A stretch of DNA of 64,000 nucleotides from Limonium bicolor (GCA_023374045.1 CM041779.1:150351485-150415484); one strand, 5' to 3'. Counted from the first letter of the stretch, positions 13,317 to 25,800 are shown. Notes: a model not told the origin generated them from the letters alone. Made by a program: numbers and translations.

Positions 13317-15390
13317 GTAATAAGGATCGATTATACTAAATAAAACAGGATAAACTTATCCATGGATAATGAGACATGTTAATCTAGTTAAAGATGATGA
13401 TAAAAAGTCTAGTGGTGTGTGAATTAATGAAGAAGCTGAAGCACATGTTGACCGCGTGTGTTTATTTTTTTAATGAGACACGTTAAACAAATTTCAAGAA
13501 ATCTAAAAAAACATGCATCCTAATTAAAAACAAGAAATATGAGTTTGCTGAGCAAGATAAAAACTAAAAATGATCTAACATGATGAACTCTAGAGCAAAT
13601 ACTGCACATGGAGAGGGTGTACTTCTTGCTCTGAGAAAATAGAGCTTATTGAGTTGATGGTGTGGCAATGTTATTTGTCCACATGAAAAACACAATAAGT
13701 TATAGATCTGTGGGAGAGTTTTATATGGTGTGGCAATGATATCTGTCAGAAACTTATATATACATATCTATCACAAGATGGGACCATAGAATTCGAAGAA
13801 TACGAAACAGAGATGTTATTCAATAACCTCCCATCAAGTTAATGACTGAAACTAGCTAGCGCTCCTGATGCATCCCCGATCGATCGTGGACGTATCGTTG
13901 ACTCAAATAAACTTTGATAGTTAAGGAAAGACACGAGATAAACTTAAACTGGAAACTCCATTTTGATTGAGAATTTACACACAGAAATTCACTCAATCTC
14001 CCTCGCCCCCACACGGACTCCGGGACAGTTTAGGACTTTACCCCAAAGTCCTCTACCCTCTCCTGACAGCCGGCCTACGGTTCCCCAACCGCTCCCCGAC
14101 TGATCAGTCTATCAAGTACAAGATATTGTCACTCGACTCCAGTCCCAACTAGCTCACCAACTCTCTAGCTCTCACACACACTTGAGTCTGATTCACACTT
14201 GCTCAGATAATCTCTATGTTTTTCTCTCTTGTACAAACTTACTTACATATGACATATATGCAATACGGTTAGTTAAGATGTAACTACCGTCCTATAAACT
14301 CCTAGACTCAAGGATTCGATTACAGTTTCGACCTTTCACATAACAACCACACTAGAATTGTAGAGAGACTTCAACTTGATCTGGAGTTGTCAGAACACGT
14401 GTCGCCTTGTGATTGAACACGTTGGCGGCAACTCTCTCGATTGGTCAAGCACAACTTGTGTACTCAACTTGTCTGATCTTGTCTGGCTCATTAATGCTCA
14501 TAAATGCTCCTTTAGACTTCATTATGGCTATGTAATCATTCTGATAAGTAGCCTTTTACTTATCTAGTCCTTTTGCACATTAATGAGTTGTGTTCTTGTC
14601 CTGTGCTAGTTGATAATGTGAATATATGAGTCTGCATAGATATGCCGATCTTCTTGCAGTTTTTGTCTTTGATTTACTCCTGAACCATAAGAGATACCTT
14701 CGTGTGATGCCTAACTTCTTGTGTGTGCTAGAAGTTCTATCGTGAGCTCTCCTGGACAGGTGCCCGGCCGGTTGGGCACATGTCATGAATTGAGTGCGCT
14801 TGCAACCTTGCGTGCGAAGCCACTCTTTTGCCTGTCTATCTGAATTTCAAGGCTTAACAAACGTGTTAAATATACAATACAAGGTTTGCTATCATCAAAA
14901 CTAAAGGATCTTGACTTAACAATGACTACTCTTTCAATGTTTATCCTTTTAACTTATTCAGGTTCCAGTGATGAGTTCTCTATAAATTGCTCAGAGAGCG
15001 AATGTGTAACATCAAACTCTCATCGCAAAGCACACATTTCAAACAAAACTATTAAATCAGTTCAAGGCTAAGCAAGAGATTAATGCTTATCTTCTGTACA
15101 GTTATTTCAATTTATATATATGTAAATCATCACCTTTAAAAACAATTTAAAGAGGGGATCTTAATCAACAATATTTTTTATAATGATGAACATTTAAAGT
15201 TTGTCCGTTTGACCATGAGAAAGATGTATATATTAAAACTCGGATAAAATTAATGCTTATCTAGTACGACTAATTCATTCATCTGTAATACAACATACAT
15301 CATTACAATCAGACCATCTCCCTGTGCTACTCGCTAGGAACTGGAGCTAAGATAATATGATACTGATTATAAGAAAAAGAAAAAAAAGCT
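13317..15390. other. No gene recognised; likely CACTA 5' flank and unidentified repeat
   Basis: 13317-13950 may be the non-coding 5' end of the CACTA element. 13960-14900 is pyrimidine-rich and GC-richer than its surroundings and could be part of an LTR, but I found no matching partner or termini. 14900-15390 is AT-rich and plain. Confidence 0.3.
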
Positions 15391-15396
15391 AGGTGC

Positions 15397-15640
15397 TTAA
15401 AGCTCCTTGTAAGAATTATATATTTTATCCTTGCTTTCATCTGTTTTTTGCTTGACCTTATCATATCTTGTTTTGGTGGAATCCGTGACATCCTTTGTCG
15501 TCTGCTTTATATTGTGTTGTGACATTTTCTCGTACCCTTGATTAGCAGAATTTATGATCTTATCCTTCACATCTCCAGACATTTCGTTTATGTTGACCTC
15601 ATTGTACCCTTGTTTAACAGAATCAGTGGTCTATAATCCT
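15397..15640 (-). pseudogene. LEA-like repeat protein fragment
   Basis: The minus strand encodes a short, charged, Cys- and Trp-free sequence with two tandem copies of a D-S/N-x-K/N-Q-G-Y motif (DSVKQGYNEVNINEMSGDV, then NSANQGYEKMSQHNIKQ). TTKDVTDSTKTRYDKVKQK and a stop after YNSYKEL follow. Such Lys/Asp/Thr-rich helical repeats are typical of late embryogenesis abundant proteins. The ATG at 15582 opens 61 codons. The same frame reads upstream to about 15630 before an in-frame TAG, so an exon-intron border or decay may explain the upstream limit. It may be the last exon of a small LEA-like gene or a decayed copy. Confidence 0.4.
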
Positions 15641-15832
15641 TGACATCTACATCATCCCTCACAAACTGCCAACTATACATTTTTTCACTCACGAACACAT
15701 TTCTACATGAAATATTTCTATGATAGATTCAGAAAACCTTGCAGATTTTAGGCTTAACTTAAGGGGGGTAATATATCAAGAAACCAAAAAGATCATAAAT
15801 TCTACATATGATATCATTGCTAAGAGCACAAA

Positions 15833-16326
15833 AAATTACTAGGAACCCCCTTGAGGATTTGGTATATTACCGTTAACCCCTTGTGTTTATCATAATTATT
15901 GGTAACCACCTTGAGGTTACGGTATCTCTGACTATGAGCCCCCGAACTATAACTTCGTTATCAAAACGTTAACTACAAGCTGACCTATCAACTTAATCAC
16001 ATTATTAATGACATGTTGGACAACAAAACTACTTAATCAACATCGTCTAACTCTCCCTCGTCCCAATTCAGATGCATTTTTGAGGTAGGGTTGACGTTTT
16101 TTGGACAATAAGAATGCTGATTAAGCAGTGTTTTTTGTCCAACATGTCATTAATAATATGATTAAACTGATGGGTCAGCACGTAGTTAATGTTTTGATAA
16201 CGAAGTTATAGTTCGGGGGCTCGTAGTCAGAGATACCTTAACCTCAAGGTGGTTACCAATAATTATGATAAACATAAGGGGGTTAACAGTAATATACCCA
16301 ATCCTCAAGGGGGTTCTGAGTAATTT
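15833..16326. mobile_element. Fold-back (MITE-like) element, about 494 bp
   Basis: The two ends are long inverted repeats. The left arm reads aaattactaggaaccccctt and continues for about 190 bases. The right arm, complemented, reads aaattactcagaaccccctt and continues in parallel, including the palindromic pair 'gttatagttcgggggctc' / 'gagcccccgaactataac'. About 100 bp of loop remains near 16035-16130. No open frame is present. The transposase source is unknown; the layout resembles MULE-type MITEs. No convincing target-site duplication was seen. Confidence 0.75.
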
Positions 16327-16579
16327 ACTCAATTAATTATAACCTATAACTTAGACAAAATTTCAAGGTAACAAATGATTATAAAGAAAATATAATAGCA
16401 TTCTTCTACCAATGAGGTCATTGAGCCATACATACATATATATATGTAGTGAACAGTTCTTTAAAAAGCTGCAAGCTGAGAGAGAATATCGAAGGTTAAA
16501 AAGTTCGAAAACATTAAAATATAAAAAAGCTAGTTATATTCCAAAACTTTTGCAATTTAGAGAATAGGGTATCATTAAA

Positions 16580-16832
16580 AGCGATGAATCAACCATCACC
16601 ATGTGCCAACCTCTTACCAGAAAAAGAAAGGAAATAACCTGTTCCCTCATAGGGATGATAATAAATACCTACTCGTTTTATGGGGCCATATGTTTCAAAC
16701 TCCCTTTTCAATCGATTTTCAGTGGTTTCATAACTTAATAGAGCGACAAATAGTGTCTTATAAGGGTCACCTGTTACACTAAGATTATTGTCGGGATCAT
16801 ACTTCTTCAATAGTAACAGTCTGAATAATGAA
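16580..16832 (-). pseudogene. U1-70K (U1 snRNP 70 kDa) RRM fragment
   Basis: The minus strand encodes KKYDPDNNLSVTGDPYKTLF followed by VALLSYETTENRLKREFE and TYGPIKRVGIYY. This matches the start of the RNA-recognition motif of the spliceosomal U1-70K protein, including the linker before the RRM and the RNP-2 strand (KTLFVALL, normally KTLFVARL). After about 60 residues the match decays and a stop follows at about 16590, before the RNP-1 octamer. Just upstream the sequence 'ttattcag' resembles a splice acceptor. The rest of U1-70K is not visible nearby, so this is a gene fragment, possibly captured by a transposon or left by a duplication. Confidence 0.7.
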
Positions 16833-16859
16833 AACAAACGAATGAGGAGGTACAATTTT

Positions 16860-17680
16860 TCCTTTTTACAAGCTTTCTGTTCAAGTGCAGTTTTTTTATC
16901 AGTAGTGCTGCAAAGAGCAAGAAAGTTGTGGTAAGTACCACCACACTAGCCGTAGCCAGCAAATTACACTCCTACGTACTGCTATACGACATATTAGTAC
17001 AGCAATTGACAATGAACCGAGCTATCAAATTATCAAACAAAAAGAGAAACAGGTAGGAGCTCCCAGCCCTGTTGTAACACATATCGCCAGCCCCAAGTCT
17101 GAATTGAGATGCTTCTTCTTCACCCATTCTAAATCTCATAGCTACCATATCAAGGACCATAATCCAACACGGAACAACATCCTCAAATACCACCAGATTA
17201 GACTATCAGATAGCTCAGAAAACTTACCCACCTCACAGCTTAAATCAATAGCAACTCACAACCTAAGACACATACTAAATGAAGAAGGCAAACGATAGAT
17301 ATTTTATCCCCTGATGCCGATAGCGAGATAGACAAAAGGTTTGCATAGATGTGATTATTTTATCAAAAAAAGTAGTAGAGAAAGAAGTTTGACCAGTATT
17401 ATGCATTGAAGGTAGCTTAATAGTGAATAGTTCGACCTGTGGTAATGATGGAGTCGCCTGTCATCAGACTGAAGGTTTGACATTACCGTGCTCTGGGGAA
17501 GGAAGCGACCAGTGAAGGGAGAATGGCAGGCAAGGTTGAGCGATGATGGAGGAGGAAGAGCATGGAGTGACTAAGGTTGAACAATTGGGTGCTCTGATGC
17601 TTCGGTGCGATGATGCTCTCGCTGGGGAAGACAAAAGCGCTCAGGTAGATGACTGGAGAAGGAGGAAAGTTGCGGGATTT
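16860..17680. other. No gene recognised
   Basis: Short open stretches occur on both strands, but none shows a known motif. 17440-17680 is GC-richer, flanks the MITE at 17681, and may be an unrelated host fragment. Confidence 0.3.
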
Positions 17681-17870
17681 AGGTCCCGTTCGCTGGTAAC
17701 ATTGTGGGAGATTAATCTCTTTTACACTTCTCTCACTGCTATGTGTCAATTTATTATTAGTCAAAATCTAACCAAATATAGTTGTGTCAACTCAGTATAG
17801 GTTAACCATACCTAGCTTAAACAAAAAGCAGGTTATTGCTGCTTTTCCCACATCAATCGAACGGGACCTT
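17681..17870. mobile_element. Short MITE, 190 bp, ends AGGTCCCGTTCG
   Basis: The terminal inverted repeats are aggtcccgttcg at the left and cgaacgggacctt at the right. The 8-bp flanks cgggattt and aggggttt agree at 6 of 8 positions, which would suit a hAT-type origin. The element shares its end and the inner motif ggagattaatctc with the element at 23121-23297. Confidence 0.6.
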
Positions 17871-18489
17871 AGGGGTTTACCGAGCGGGAGAATCCCACGC
17901 CCAGTATAGTTTTGTCAAAATAGGGACACTGAAGGTATATTTCAGAATGATATGGGTATTTATGTCATTTGGATCCAAAAAACTTAGATCCTCTGCTCCC
18001 AGATTTTTAAAACCACAAAACAGTTATAGTGTCATGTTGAGTAATTCCAGACACTTGAGAGACACATGACTTAACAGACCAAGAAACGGTATTCGCTTAT
18101 CGTGCATTACTGTCGTGTCGAGCAAGAGCTTCATATCTTGCTTGAATTCAAAATGTTTTCCCCAGCAAACTTGTGTGAATACTTTTGAAGGTAGTGTCCA
18201 ACGATCTGGTGGATTTATGAAACCAAGCTTTTAATGTTGAATGTGTGCTCTTAACCATGTGCACATTGAAATCATTAATTAAAAAGATGTCTTAAAAAAA
18301 AAAAGTAAAAATTTAATTATTGATGTTTATTAATGCACCGGTTAGCTGATGTATTACTAAAGTGCAAAACTTTCTTGACCCAAGGCTCAGCAAATTTCAC
18401 GTGATGACATAACCACGTGGTCTCTAATAGATAACAAATGGATGATCATCTCCGTACTACTTAATTAGCCGGTCGTGTTGTTAGTCAAA

Positions 18490-19400
18490 CTCATCAATAG
18501 TAGGAGCATAGATAAGCCTTTGCCAGTGATGTTACTACTTTGGCCCCTTTGATTCCACAATGCAATAACTTCAACGCTTTGGCCTCCACATCCATATTGA
18601 TATGCCACCTACATAGTAGGTGGGGCACACTTGGAAAAACCAATGTGAGTGCTTTCACTAATGTCTTTTCATTGTCAGTTACAATAACTTGAGGAAGGGA
18701 AGTCATCAACTTCATCAGTTATTGAAGCATCCAGGTGTAGGTGACCTCATCTTCTAACCACGAAATTGAATGTAATGTTGAAGTTTTTGCCCGCTGACGC
18801 GAATATAACAAACTCTACAAGTAAAATCTTGTACTTATTCATCTTATAAGTGTTGCCAATCTACATGACACATGGAAACATCTTGAACATTGTAAGAGCG
18901 AATGGGTGCATGAAGAAATGTGCCCTAACCTAGACTTATCCACTACAAAACAACATTGTAACATAAATTTCTCTAAACATTACAACACCATACAAAATTA
19001 CTATAAAGAAGTTGGGAAACCTACTTGGACCTTTGTCTGACCACCAGTTTTAGTTACGATTGTGGAGTGAATGTATAATAGATGCAACATCACCCACTCT
19101 GAAGCGTGGGCACACAAAATAAGACCGAGGATTATGAGCCAAATTATGATTGTGCATCGGTTGCGTAAAAACGACCACCCATAAACAGGCCCACCATAAA
19201 TGCTTACACAGAATGGACAATTGCATTTCCTTGAGGCAAAGTGCCTTTGGCCAGAAGAGGATGATTCTTGGCTATTTCTTAACCATGTCTTGCCATACCT
19301 TTTACACATCAGCAATTCATCATCACCCCTAACGGTATGTCTAATCAAATATATGTTGTTATTTTCGACAATGTGAATCATCAATGCAGTTGTCGGCATA
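18490..19400 (-). pseudogene. MULE (Mutator/FAR1-like) transposase relic
   Basis: Minus-strand reading from 19400 shows a C-x4-C-PF-x2-S zinc-finger-like N-terminus (KCNCPFCVSIYGGPVYGWSF). Then comes the MULE core: MFPCVM, NTYKMNKYKILLVEFV, GKNFNITFNF, EDEVTYTWMLQ, VIVTDNEKTLVKALTLVFPS and HLLCRWHI. The D of VTDNE and the HLLCRWHI motif are diagnostic of this transposase (Pfam MULE). At least two frameshifts and a stop in the 'VM*IG' position disable it. Neither end of the parent element was found. Confidence 0.8.
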
Positions 19401-20950
19401 TATTTGACCCGTGTTGAATAGAGGACCTATGTTTATATTTCACTTGTTCATGATCATATCCAACATCATTTTCACTCTTAATAACATAAAATAATGTGCA
19501 TAAAAGCATGGTCTATGTAAACAATGAGAGTGCGTAACTAAGCAAAAATCAAACAGATGAACCACAAACTATTCGTCTTAGGTAAATCCCGGTCATATTA
19601 TGTCAAAACCAGTCCCAAAATGTTAAAACCGATCATAAATAGGTCAAAACTGTCAAAATGGTAAAAAAAATCCGCCTAAACCGGTCAAAGCCGACCAAAC
19701 CACCCAGTTCAGCTGGCGTAATGCCTATAGCAAATGGTGAGCGTCAACGCCTACAACAAACAGTGGACGTCGATGCCGGCTCTTCTCAACCGCCATCACT
19801 GGCTGCGCGTTGCATACCTGCATGGCCATCGACGTCTGGTTCTCGGGGCATAGTTTGTCCCGTTTTTCGTGTTTATGTTTTTCCGTTTTTGTGTCCTCCT
19901 TTTTTTGTAACAAATTTTAACTTAAAGGTAATGCAAAAACTTAGAAATCCCTCTTAATGAGCCTCTTGTATGTCTTCGTCGATGTTAATATCATCCAGAT
20001 ATTCCTCAGATGGCCCTGCAACATTGTCTTCATTGTTTCTATCTCTTTTATTCCAACCTTCAAAAAAATTGTTGAAACCCTAACCATCTTCCTCTCTCTA
20101 CTATATGATTGAATATGTTTTCATAACATATGTATCCTCCTTATATAATGGCATTTGTGCAATGTTCGTAACATGTCAAAAGTTTTGGGTGGATATTGTA
20201 AATTTTAGAGCCTTTTGAAGGAAGAGCAAAAATATCATTTACCGACTGCACGTATTTGAAACCCGGCTGCACTTATTAACAGGACGGCGAAAGTTGATGT
20301 TAGATCCAAGGTGCTAACTTATTTTGTCCCTTAAATTGAAGCCCCAAGGTGGCTCTATACTTGAGCACATGGTTTCATAATTGAGGAATACGGTGCCTCC
20401 ATACTAAAGAGTAAAACTACATGATGAAAGCAAATAAATTACATGCGAGGCTATCAGAGCTTGTTCAATCGCCCGATATTTTGCTACCCTTTGATTCATA
20501 CACTTTTTCTTTATTATTCCTTTGATTTTATACCCATTCAATAAAAACAAGGAAATTTTTCTACAAAGATGATCATGTCGTGTCCAACAAATAGATGAAT
20601 AGTTCTAGGTCATCTAGAACAAGAGTGCTGCTGGCCCTAGGCAAAATTGAACAAAAAAAGCAACTAGGTTCGAATCACGTAGAACAAAAGAATATCTGGA
20701 GCCTAGTTGTTAGGACAGACACGTGACACGATCTTGCTCTGAACAAAATACACCCCAAACTATTTTTTTATATGTCACATATATTAATTATCATATCAAA
20801 TTTTTATTTTTTTTCTTGTATACCTTTTATCTCTACCTTTTCTAACTTCAGCTCACAACTGACATCAACTTCAACTCGCCAAAATAATAGTGTTCAGCAA
20901 AAAAGTCACAAACACAAAAATAACCTCCATGGCTCTAGCTCTAAATGTTC
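19401..20950. other. No gene recognised
   Basis: A stretch at 19570-19700 repeats 'gtcaaaac' and 'ccggtc' phrases. Nothing else has codon structure or terminal repeats. It may include the 5' half of the MULE. Confidence 0.3.
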
Positions 20951-20954
20951 AAAC

Positions 20955-22710
20955 AGTGAACCATTTCAAAAAAATACCTTTGCCTCCCAATCAAAGTAGG
21001 AAGAAACAAAAATAAAACTTTTGATTTTATTATCCAAGCTCTGAGAAAAAGAATCTACAGTTGGAACAGGCCAATGGCCCAAGCTGCCAGATCCATCTTT
21101 ACCTCTAGTGTTCTTCAATCCATCCCAAATTTCACCATGTCTATATTCGAGCTCCCAAACTACATCATACGGAAAATGGACTCCCTCGTTGCCCAATTCT
21201 GGTGGGTAGGAAACCCCACAAAGAAACCCATGTACTGGACAAAATGGAACAAAATCTGTTCGAAACAAGAAAATGGGGGTCTAGGGTTCAGATATTCGAA
21301 AGATTTTAACCAAGCCCTGTTAGCTAAGCAAATTTGAAATTTCTTCAAAAACCCTGATACTCTTGACGCTAAAACTCTCAAAGCTATCTATTTCCCCTCA
21401 AAGTCTATCCTAGAAGCCACCCTAGGTAGTAAAGATAGACCTATCTGGAAATCTTTTTTATCCAATATCCATGTGATCAAAGCAGGAGCTAGGATTCAGA
21501 TTGGCAATGGCAACAACACAACTATCTGGAATTCCCCTTGGATACCAAGAACAGGTAACTTCAAAATAATCTCCCCGAACATAACTCTCCCTAACAATAG
21601 CAAGGTCAAAAACTTGATGAACCAAGAAGCTGGCACCTGGAACTCTGATCTAGTCAAGGAAAATCTAATGGAAATAGACAACAGAGATATATTAGATATT
21701 CCTTTAGATGCACAACAAGATAAGTGGGTGTGGCACCAAGCCAAAAACAAGGAGTATTCAGTTAAACTCGGCTATATAATGCTCCAAGACAAGAAATCCT
21801 TAGAAAATTCCTCACTTAACTCTCATCAATCGTGGAACCTCTTATCTAAAATCCAAAAAAACCTTAAGAGCCAAACTCCTTTGTTGGAAACTTCTTAACC
21901 ATATCCTACCATGTAGAACAAATATAGCAAAAAGATTAGGGGGAAAAGGGTGCTTCTGTGACGACACAGATACAGAGATCCACCTCATTTTCCTCTATTG
22001 GACCAGCAGAGACTTCTGGTATAACAAAATCAATATCTCAAAGCTCCCGAAGTACAACAATGGAGCCATTCAAGATTGGCTTACCCACAAAGCTAATACA
22101 TGGTCGAAAGGAAAACTGGCTGAAGTGGTTAATACCATTTAGGCCATTTATGATGGGAAGAACAAAGCTCAACATAATCCTGAACTATCTGTTACAAACT
22201 GGATTGAAACAAACGTGGCTTTCACAGCCACGTATGCTACTAAAATGGAAAGTGTTGGAAATGAACTTATTCTCAATCCATTGATTAAAATTAATGACGA
22301 TGAGATCCTTCTTATTACATCTTGTTACAGACTGAAAGAAATCACAACAATCACAAGTGGGGTTCTTATTGATCACAACAATAAACCAAGAATCGCTTTC
22401 AACGACAAAATCTCAGCTGCCAATGAAGATTATGGAATGGAGTTGTTATCTATCGCACAAGGCATCAAAAAGGCAAAAGATGAGGGCTTCTTCAAGATCC
22501 ATATCAGTCTTAACCAAGACTTCACAATGAGAATTAGTGAAGAGAAACCAACAAACCCACTCCTTGAAGCATATGCAACTAGCTACAACTTTTAGAAAAA
22601 TGAATGATGCAAACCTATCTTTTTGTAATGGTTATTTGAGACAACTTCACGCTTTCCTAGTTAACAAGATATTCATAAGTAGTAACAAGTTTTGTTAAAA
22701 AAAAAGGAAA
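20955..22710 (+). mobile_element. L1-type LINE, 5'-truncated (RT thumb, zf-RVT, RNase H tail)
   Basis: Plus-strand reading starts inside the RT C-terminus: YLCLPIKVGRNKNKTFDFII, RKRIYSWNRPMAQAARSIF, SVLQSIPNFTMSIFELP, FWWVGNPTKK and GGLGFRYSKDFNQALLAKQ. Then come IGNGNNTTIWNSPWIPR and KWVWHQAKNKEYSVKLGY, which introduce the zf-RVT domain (WNLLSKIQ..., then CFCDDTDTEIHLIF after a frameshift near 21890). The C-terminal part (22215-22595) resembles the plant RNase H-like domain with GVLIDHNNKPR and AANEDYGMELLSIAQGIKKA. Stops and frameshifts interrupt it. The catalytic RT half and ORF1 are missing, as in ordinary 5' truncation. A run of A at about 22697 may be the decayed poly-A tail. Confidence 0.82.
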
Positions 22711-23120
22711 CCTAGCTCCGGACTTCTCAAACTAAAAATATCGTTCCTATTAGTTGCCTTTAACAAAATAAAAACACCTGCATCACTGGCGTCTTAAAAA
22801 GTAAGGTTTTTTTCCATCCCTCATAATTTCATTATTGACAAAAAGAGCTAATTGAACCAATACATGCAAAAAAAAAAAAAAAGACAACAACACCATCTGC
22901 CCATTTAAAACGACCAGATTTTTCAGCTTACACAACTTGTCAACTTTTTCCTAATTTTTGCTTCAAAGAGCTACTCAAATGAAAATTGCTTTTCTAAATA
23001 CAAATGTGTACCATTTTCCACATGACCATATCTACAAATTGATATAATTTTTTTTCGAGAAACTCACATGAAAAATTTACTCATAGTGATGATGGTTTTT
23101 GTCTGACAGTGGCAACTTAG
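22711..23120. other. No gene recognised
   Basis: AT-rich sequence with an A-tract near 22868. No motif was recognised. Confidence 0.3.
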
Positions 23121-23297
23121 GGGTCGTTCTCTGTAGAGCTCAAAAGCAGCTATTGGAACCTTTATCTTAAAGCTGACCATGGTTAACAAATAGAAATTTG
23201 ACATGTCATTATTCTAGCCACTTATAAGCTGCCACATAGTGTACTTGATTGGTCAGAAGGAGATTAATCTCCAAAATGTGGTGAAAGAACGGGACCT
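23121..23297. mobile_element. Short MITE related to the element at 17681
   Basis: The left end is gggtcgttctctgtag and the right end is ctttcaccacattttgg when complemented from 'gtggtgaaagaacgggacc'. The outer gaacgggacc and inner ggagattaatctcc are shared with 17681-17870. The left terminal repeat has lost two bases. Confidence 0.5.
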
Positions 23298-23382
23298 ATA
23301 GTAAGTGTGTGACAACTTCATCAGGATTCGAAAGAGAATTTTAAAGGACGAGAGAAGTGATTAAGAGTCTATGTCGACTCCT

Positions 23383-23619
23383 GTATAGGGATGTCAATAG
23401 ATTGGGTTCGGATCGGGTGAAGCATCATCCGCATCCGTCACCAGTATATATATCCTCCATCATCCGTCTAAAAGATTTAGGGTTGTAATAATATTTTGTC
23501 GATCATTCTCCTTATATTGATAGTAGTGTACACTGAACAGTAGTGCATTTATATACACATGTAATGGACTGTACGTGTTTACTGGACTAGCTTAGTACTT
23601 CTAATTAGGCACTTGGGAC
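23383..23619. other. Possible hAT-like end (23383-23470), then copia 3' region
   Basis: gggatgtcaatagattgggt followed by tcggatcgggtg resembles the ends of plant hAT MITEs. 'catccg' words recur here and also just right of the copia fragment (42000-42050), so copia may have landed in such an element. 23480-23619 probably belongs to the copia 3' LTR, but no LTR partner exists in the window. Confidence 0.3.
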
Positions 23620-24532
23620 TAAAACAAGAAAATTGGGCCAATACAGAAACAATATGAAGCCCATGACATAGTACCTATCGACAGACAAAATAGGGGAAAA
23701 ATCGGGAATAAATTTTGACAGACTGAAGAAAACCCTAGAAACCTAATCGAGTCACAAGGCTCGTTCTTTACCCTCCCGTGATTCAAAGTTTTGAACAGAG
23801 AGAGGAAGTTTGCATCGGAGAGCGTGGAATTTCGCTGTTGGTAGAGGCTTCGTGAGGATATCGACCAACTGCTTAACCATGGGAACATGCTGAACAAAAA
23901 GGCTTTGATTTGTAACACGTTCACATACACAAAAAATGTAGTCGATTTGGACATGTTTCACGCGATTGTGTAGAACGGGGTTGACGACCAGAAAGGTGGA
24001 GCTAAGGTTGCATTTGGTGGAGGTAAATAGCTAGTTCTTTTAGTAACTATTGTAACCAAATAACTTCATATGCACTGTTATAGCTAAGGCACGGTACTCT
24101 GTTTCTGTGGAGGATCGTGAGACTGACTGTTGCATTTTGGCTGTCCATGAAATTAAATTGTCACTTGGAAAAATAGTGTATCTCGCAGTGGAGCGGCGGT
24201 CACTGTGGCAACCAGCCTAGTCCGCGTTGGTGTAGACAAAGAAGGATATAAGAGAGCTAGCTGTGAAAAAAAGGCCCAGAGATTTACTTTTAAGGTAATG
24301 AATATTACATTTCATGACTTGCCAGTGTGCTAATCTCAAGTGCATGTGTTGACAAGTTTTATTGACCGCACATGCTATGTCTGGCCTAGTGAAAGATAGG
24401 TATTGTATGCTGCCTACGACATTGCGGTACTATCAAGGGTTATCAACCAGAAGTGTTTAAGTAGAGTCAAGGTTTGGAGAAGTGGTCATACGAGTAGAAC
24501 AGGGCTTTGACTAGTCCATGCTTGTAACGACC
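23620..24532 (-). pseudogene. Ty1/copia RNase H domain, 3' part of split element
   Basis: The minus strand reads [56 protein letters not shown] with TEYRALA after it, then KHVQIDYIFCVCERV and LVDILTKPLPTAKFHALRCK. These are the ordered RNase H landmarks of plant copia elements; the last is the usual end of pol. Stops and frameshifts are present. The left part of the gene is interrupted at 24532, where gypsy-1 begins. The upstream RT continues at 40496 on the other side. Confidence 0.85.
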
Positions 24533-25494
24533 CTAAAACCAGGCTAGTTCTAATGTTAAAACACGCCCTCCGCTATATATACTAACTAGGAGCATGCAAG
24601 GCAACTAATCGAGTCCCGAATAACCAAAGTAAATACTTATATTACTTGTAAATAACAAAGGTTTACAAGCCCTAAACATAATGTCAAATCTAAAGCAGGG
24701 AAAAGGCCCGAAGGCTACAAACAATGTCAAAGTATGTCAAGTGCTAGCTAAGCAAATCTCCAAAACAGATATACGCAGAAAGTCTTCTAGTCATCAAGTA
24801 TAAGGAAGCCTTCGCTAATGAATTTGAAAAATGATTAGTAGAAAGGGGTGAGCAACTACATCTCAGCAGACAGCAAACTTCAACAACGAAGTATGCCCAA
24901 AACCTTGTAAGAAGCATAATGACAGAGAAGCGCATATAAAAATATAATATATATAACACAACAATTTGCACTGAAATCATACAATCTTTGAAAGACAAAA
25001 AGACATACGCCAAATTGTGTCAAGAGTACATAAAACATAATAAAAGCGGAAGCCACATTGATCAGTACAATTCAGAGCACAAAATAGAGTGGGACACTAG
25101 CTCAAAGCACACACACAGAATGGTCAAAGACCAATGGATCCAAAGATCCTCGACAACCAGGTATGGTCCAAAGACCAACGGATCAGAAGATCCTCGCCAA
25201 CGCATAAACGGTCCGAAGACCCATGGACCCGTCAGTCTCAGAATAGAAATGAGAAGAGTGCCTGTATAAAAGAACAGAAAGACGTCTTACGCAGCATGCT
25301 ACATGATAGCTCGACCCAGCCATCCACGACTTAGAAGGTATAGAAATTAAGACCCAAAACAGAAGTACACTTTCATAACAGAAATGTGCATTTGCACATA
25401 CTTAACATAGCAACATAGCTTATATAGCCTTAGGGATCACAACCCCGCAAACAGAGGGCAACATAGAGGTCACAAGAGCATTTTAGGCAAAAAC

Positions 25495-25800
25495 AAAGGG
25501 TTGTCCGGACATGTGTCCGGGCGTGGAAGTTCGGATGCAAGCCGAGACTTAAAACTATAGTTGTTCGGACTTGTGTCTGGGTGTGGATGTCCAGACAAAA
25601 GTCCAAAGAAAAGCTTCATATGTGGTCTGAATTTGTGTCAGGGCATGGAACTCCAGACATAGCCCAAGACTCCAAACCTAGAACTCGTCCTCGCATACTG
25701 TCCGGACAGAAGTCCGGACATAGTGCAAAATGAAAAATACAGAAGGCGTCCGTAAGCCTGTCTGGACATGCAATTCCGAACGGACATCCGGACGTGTCAA
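25495..25800. repeat. Palindromic GTCCGGAC-rich repeats in LTR A
   Basis: Irregular copies of units such as 'gtccggacatgtgtccgg' and 'gttcggacttgtgtctgg' occur about every 60-65 bp, often with a downstream complement (gttcggatg, gtccagac, gtccggac). This is the weaker relative of the regular hairpin array in LTR B. Confidence 0.6.

Noticed and set aside
18941..18955. CACTA terminal inverted repeat (cactacaaaacaac)
   Set aside because: No 3-bp TSD or matching opposite end was found, and the site lies inside the MULE transposase relic.
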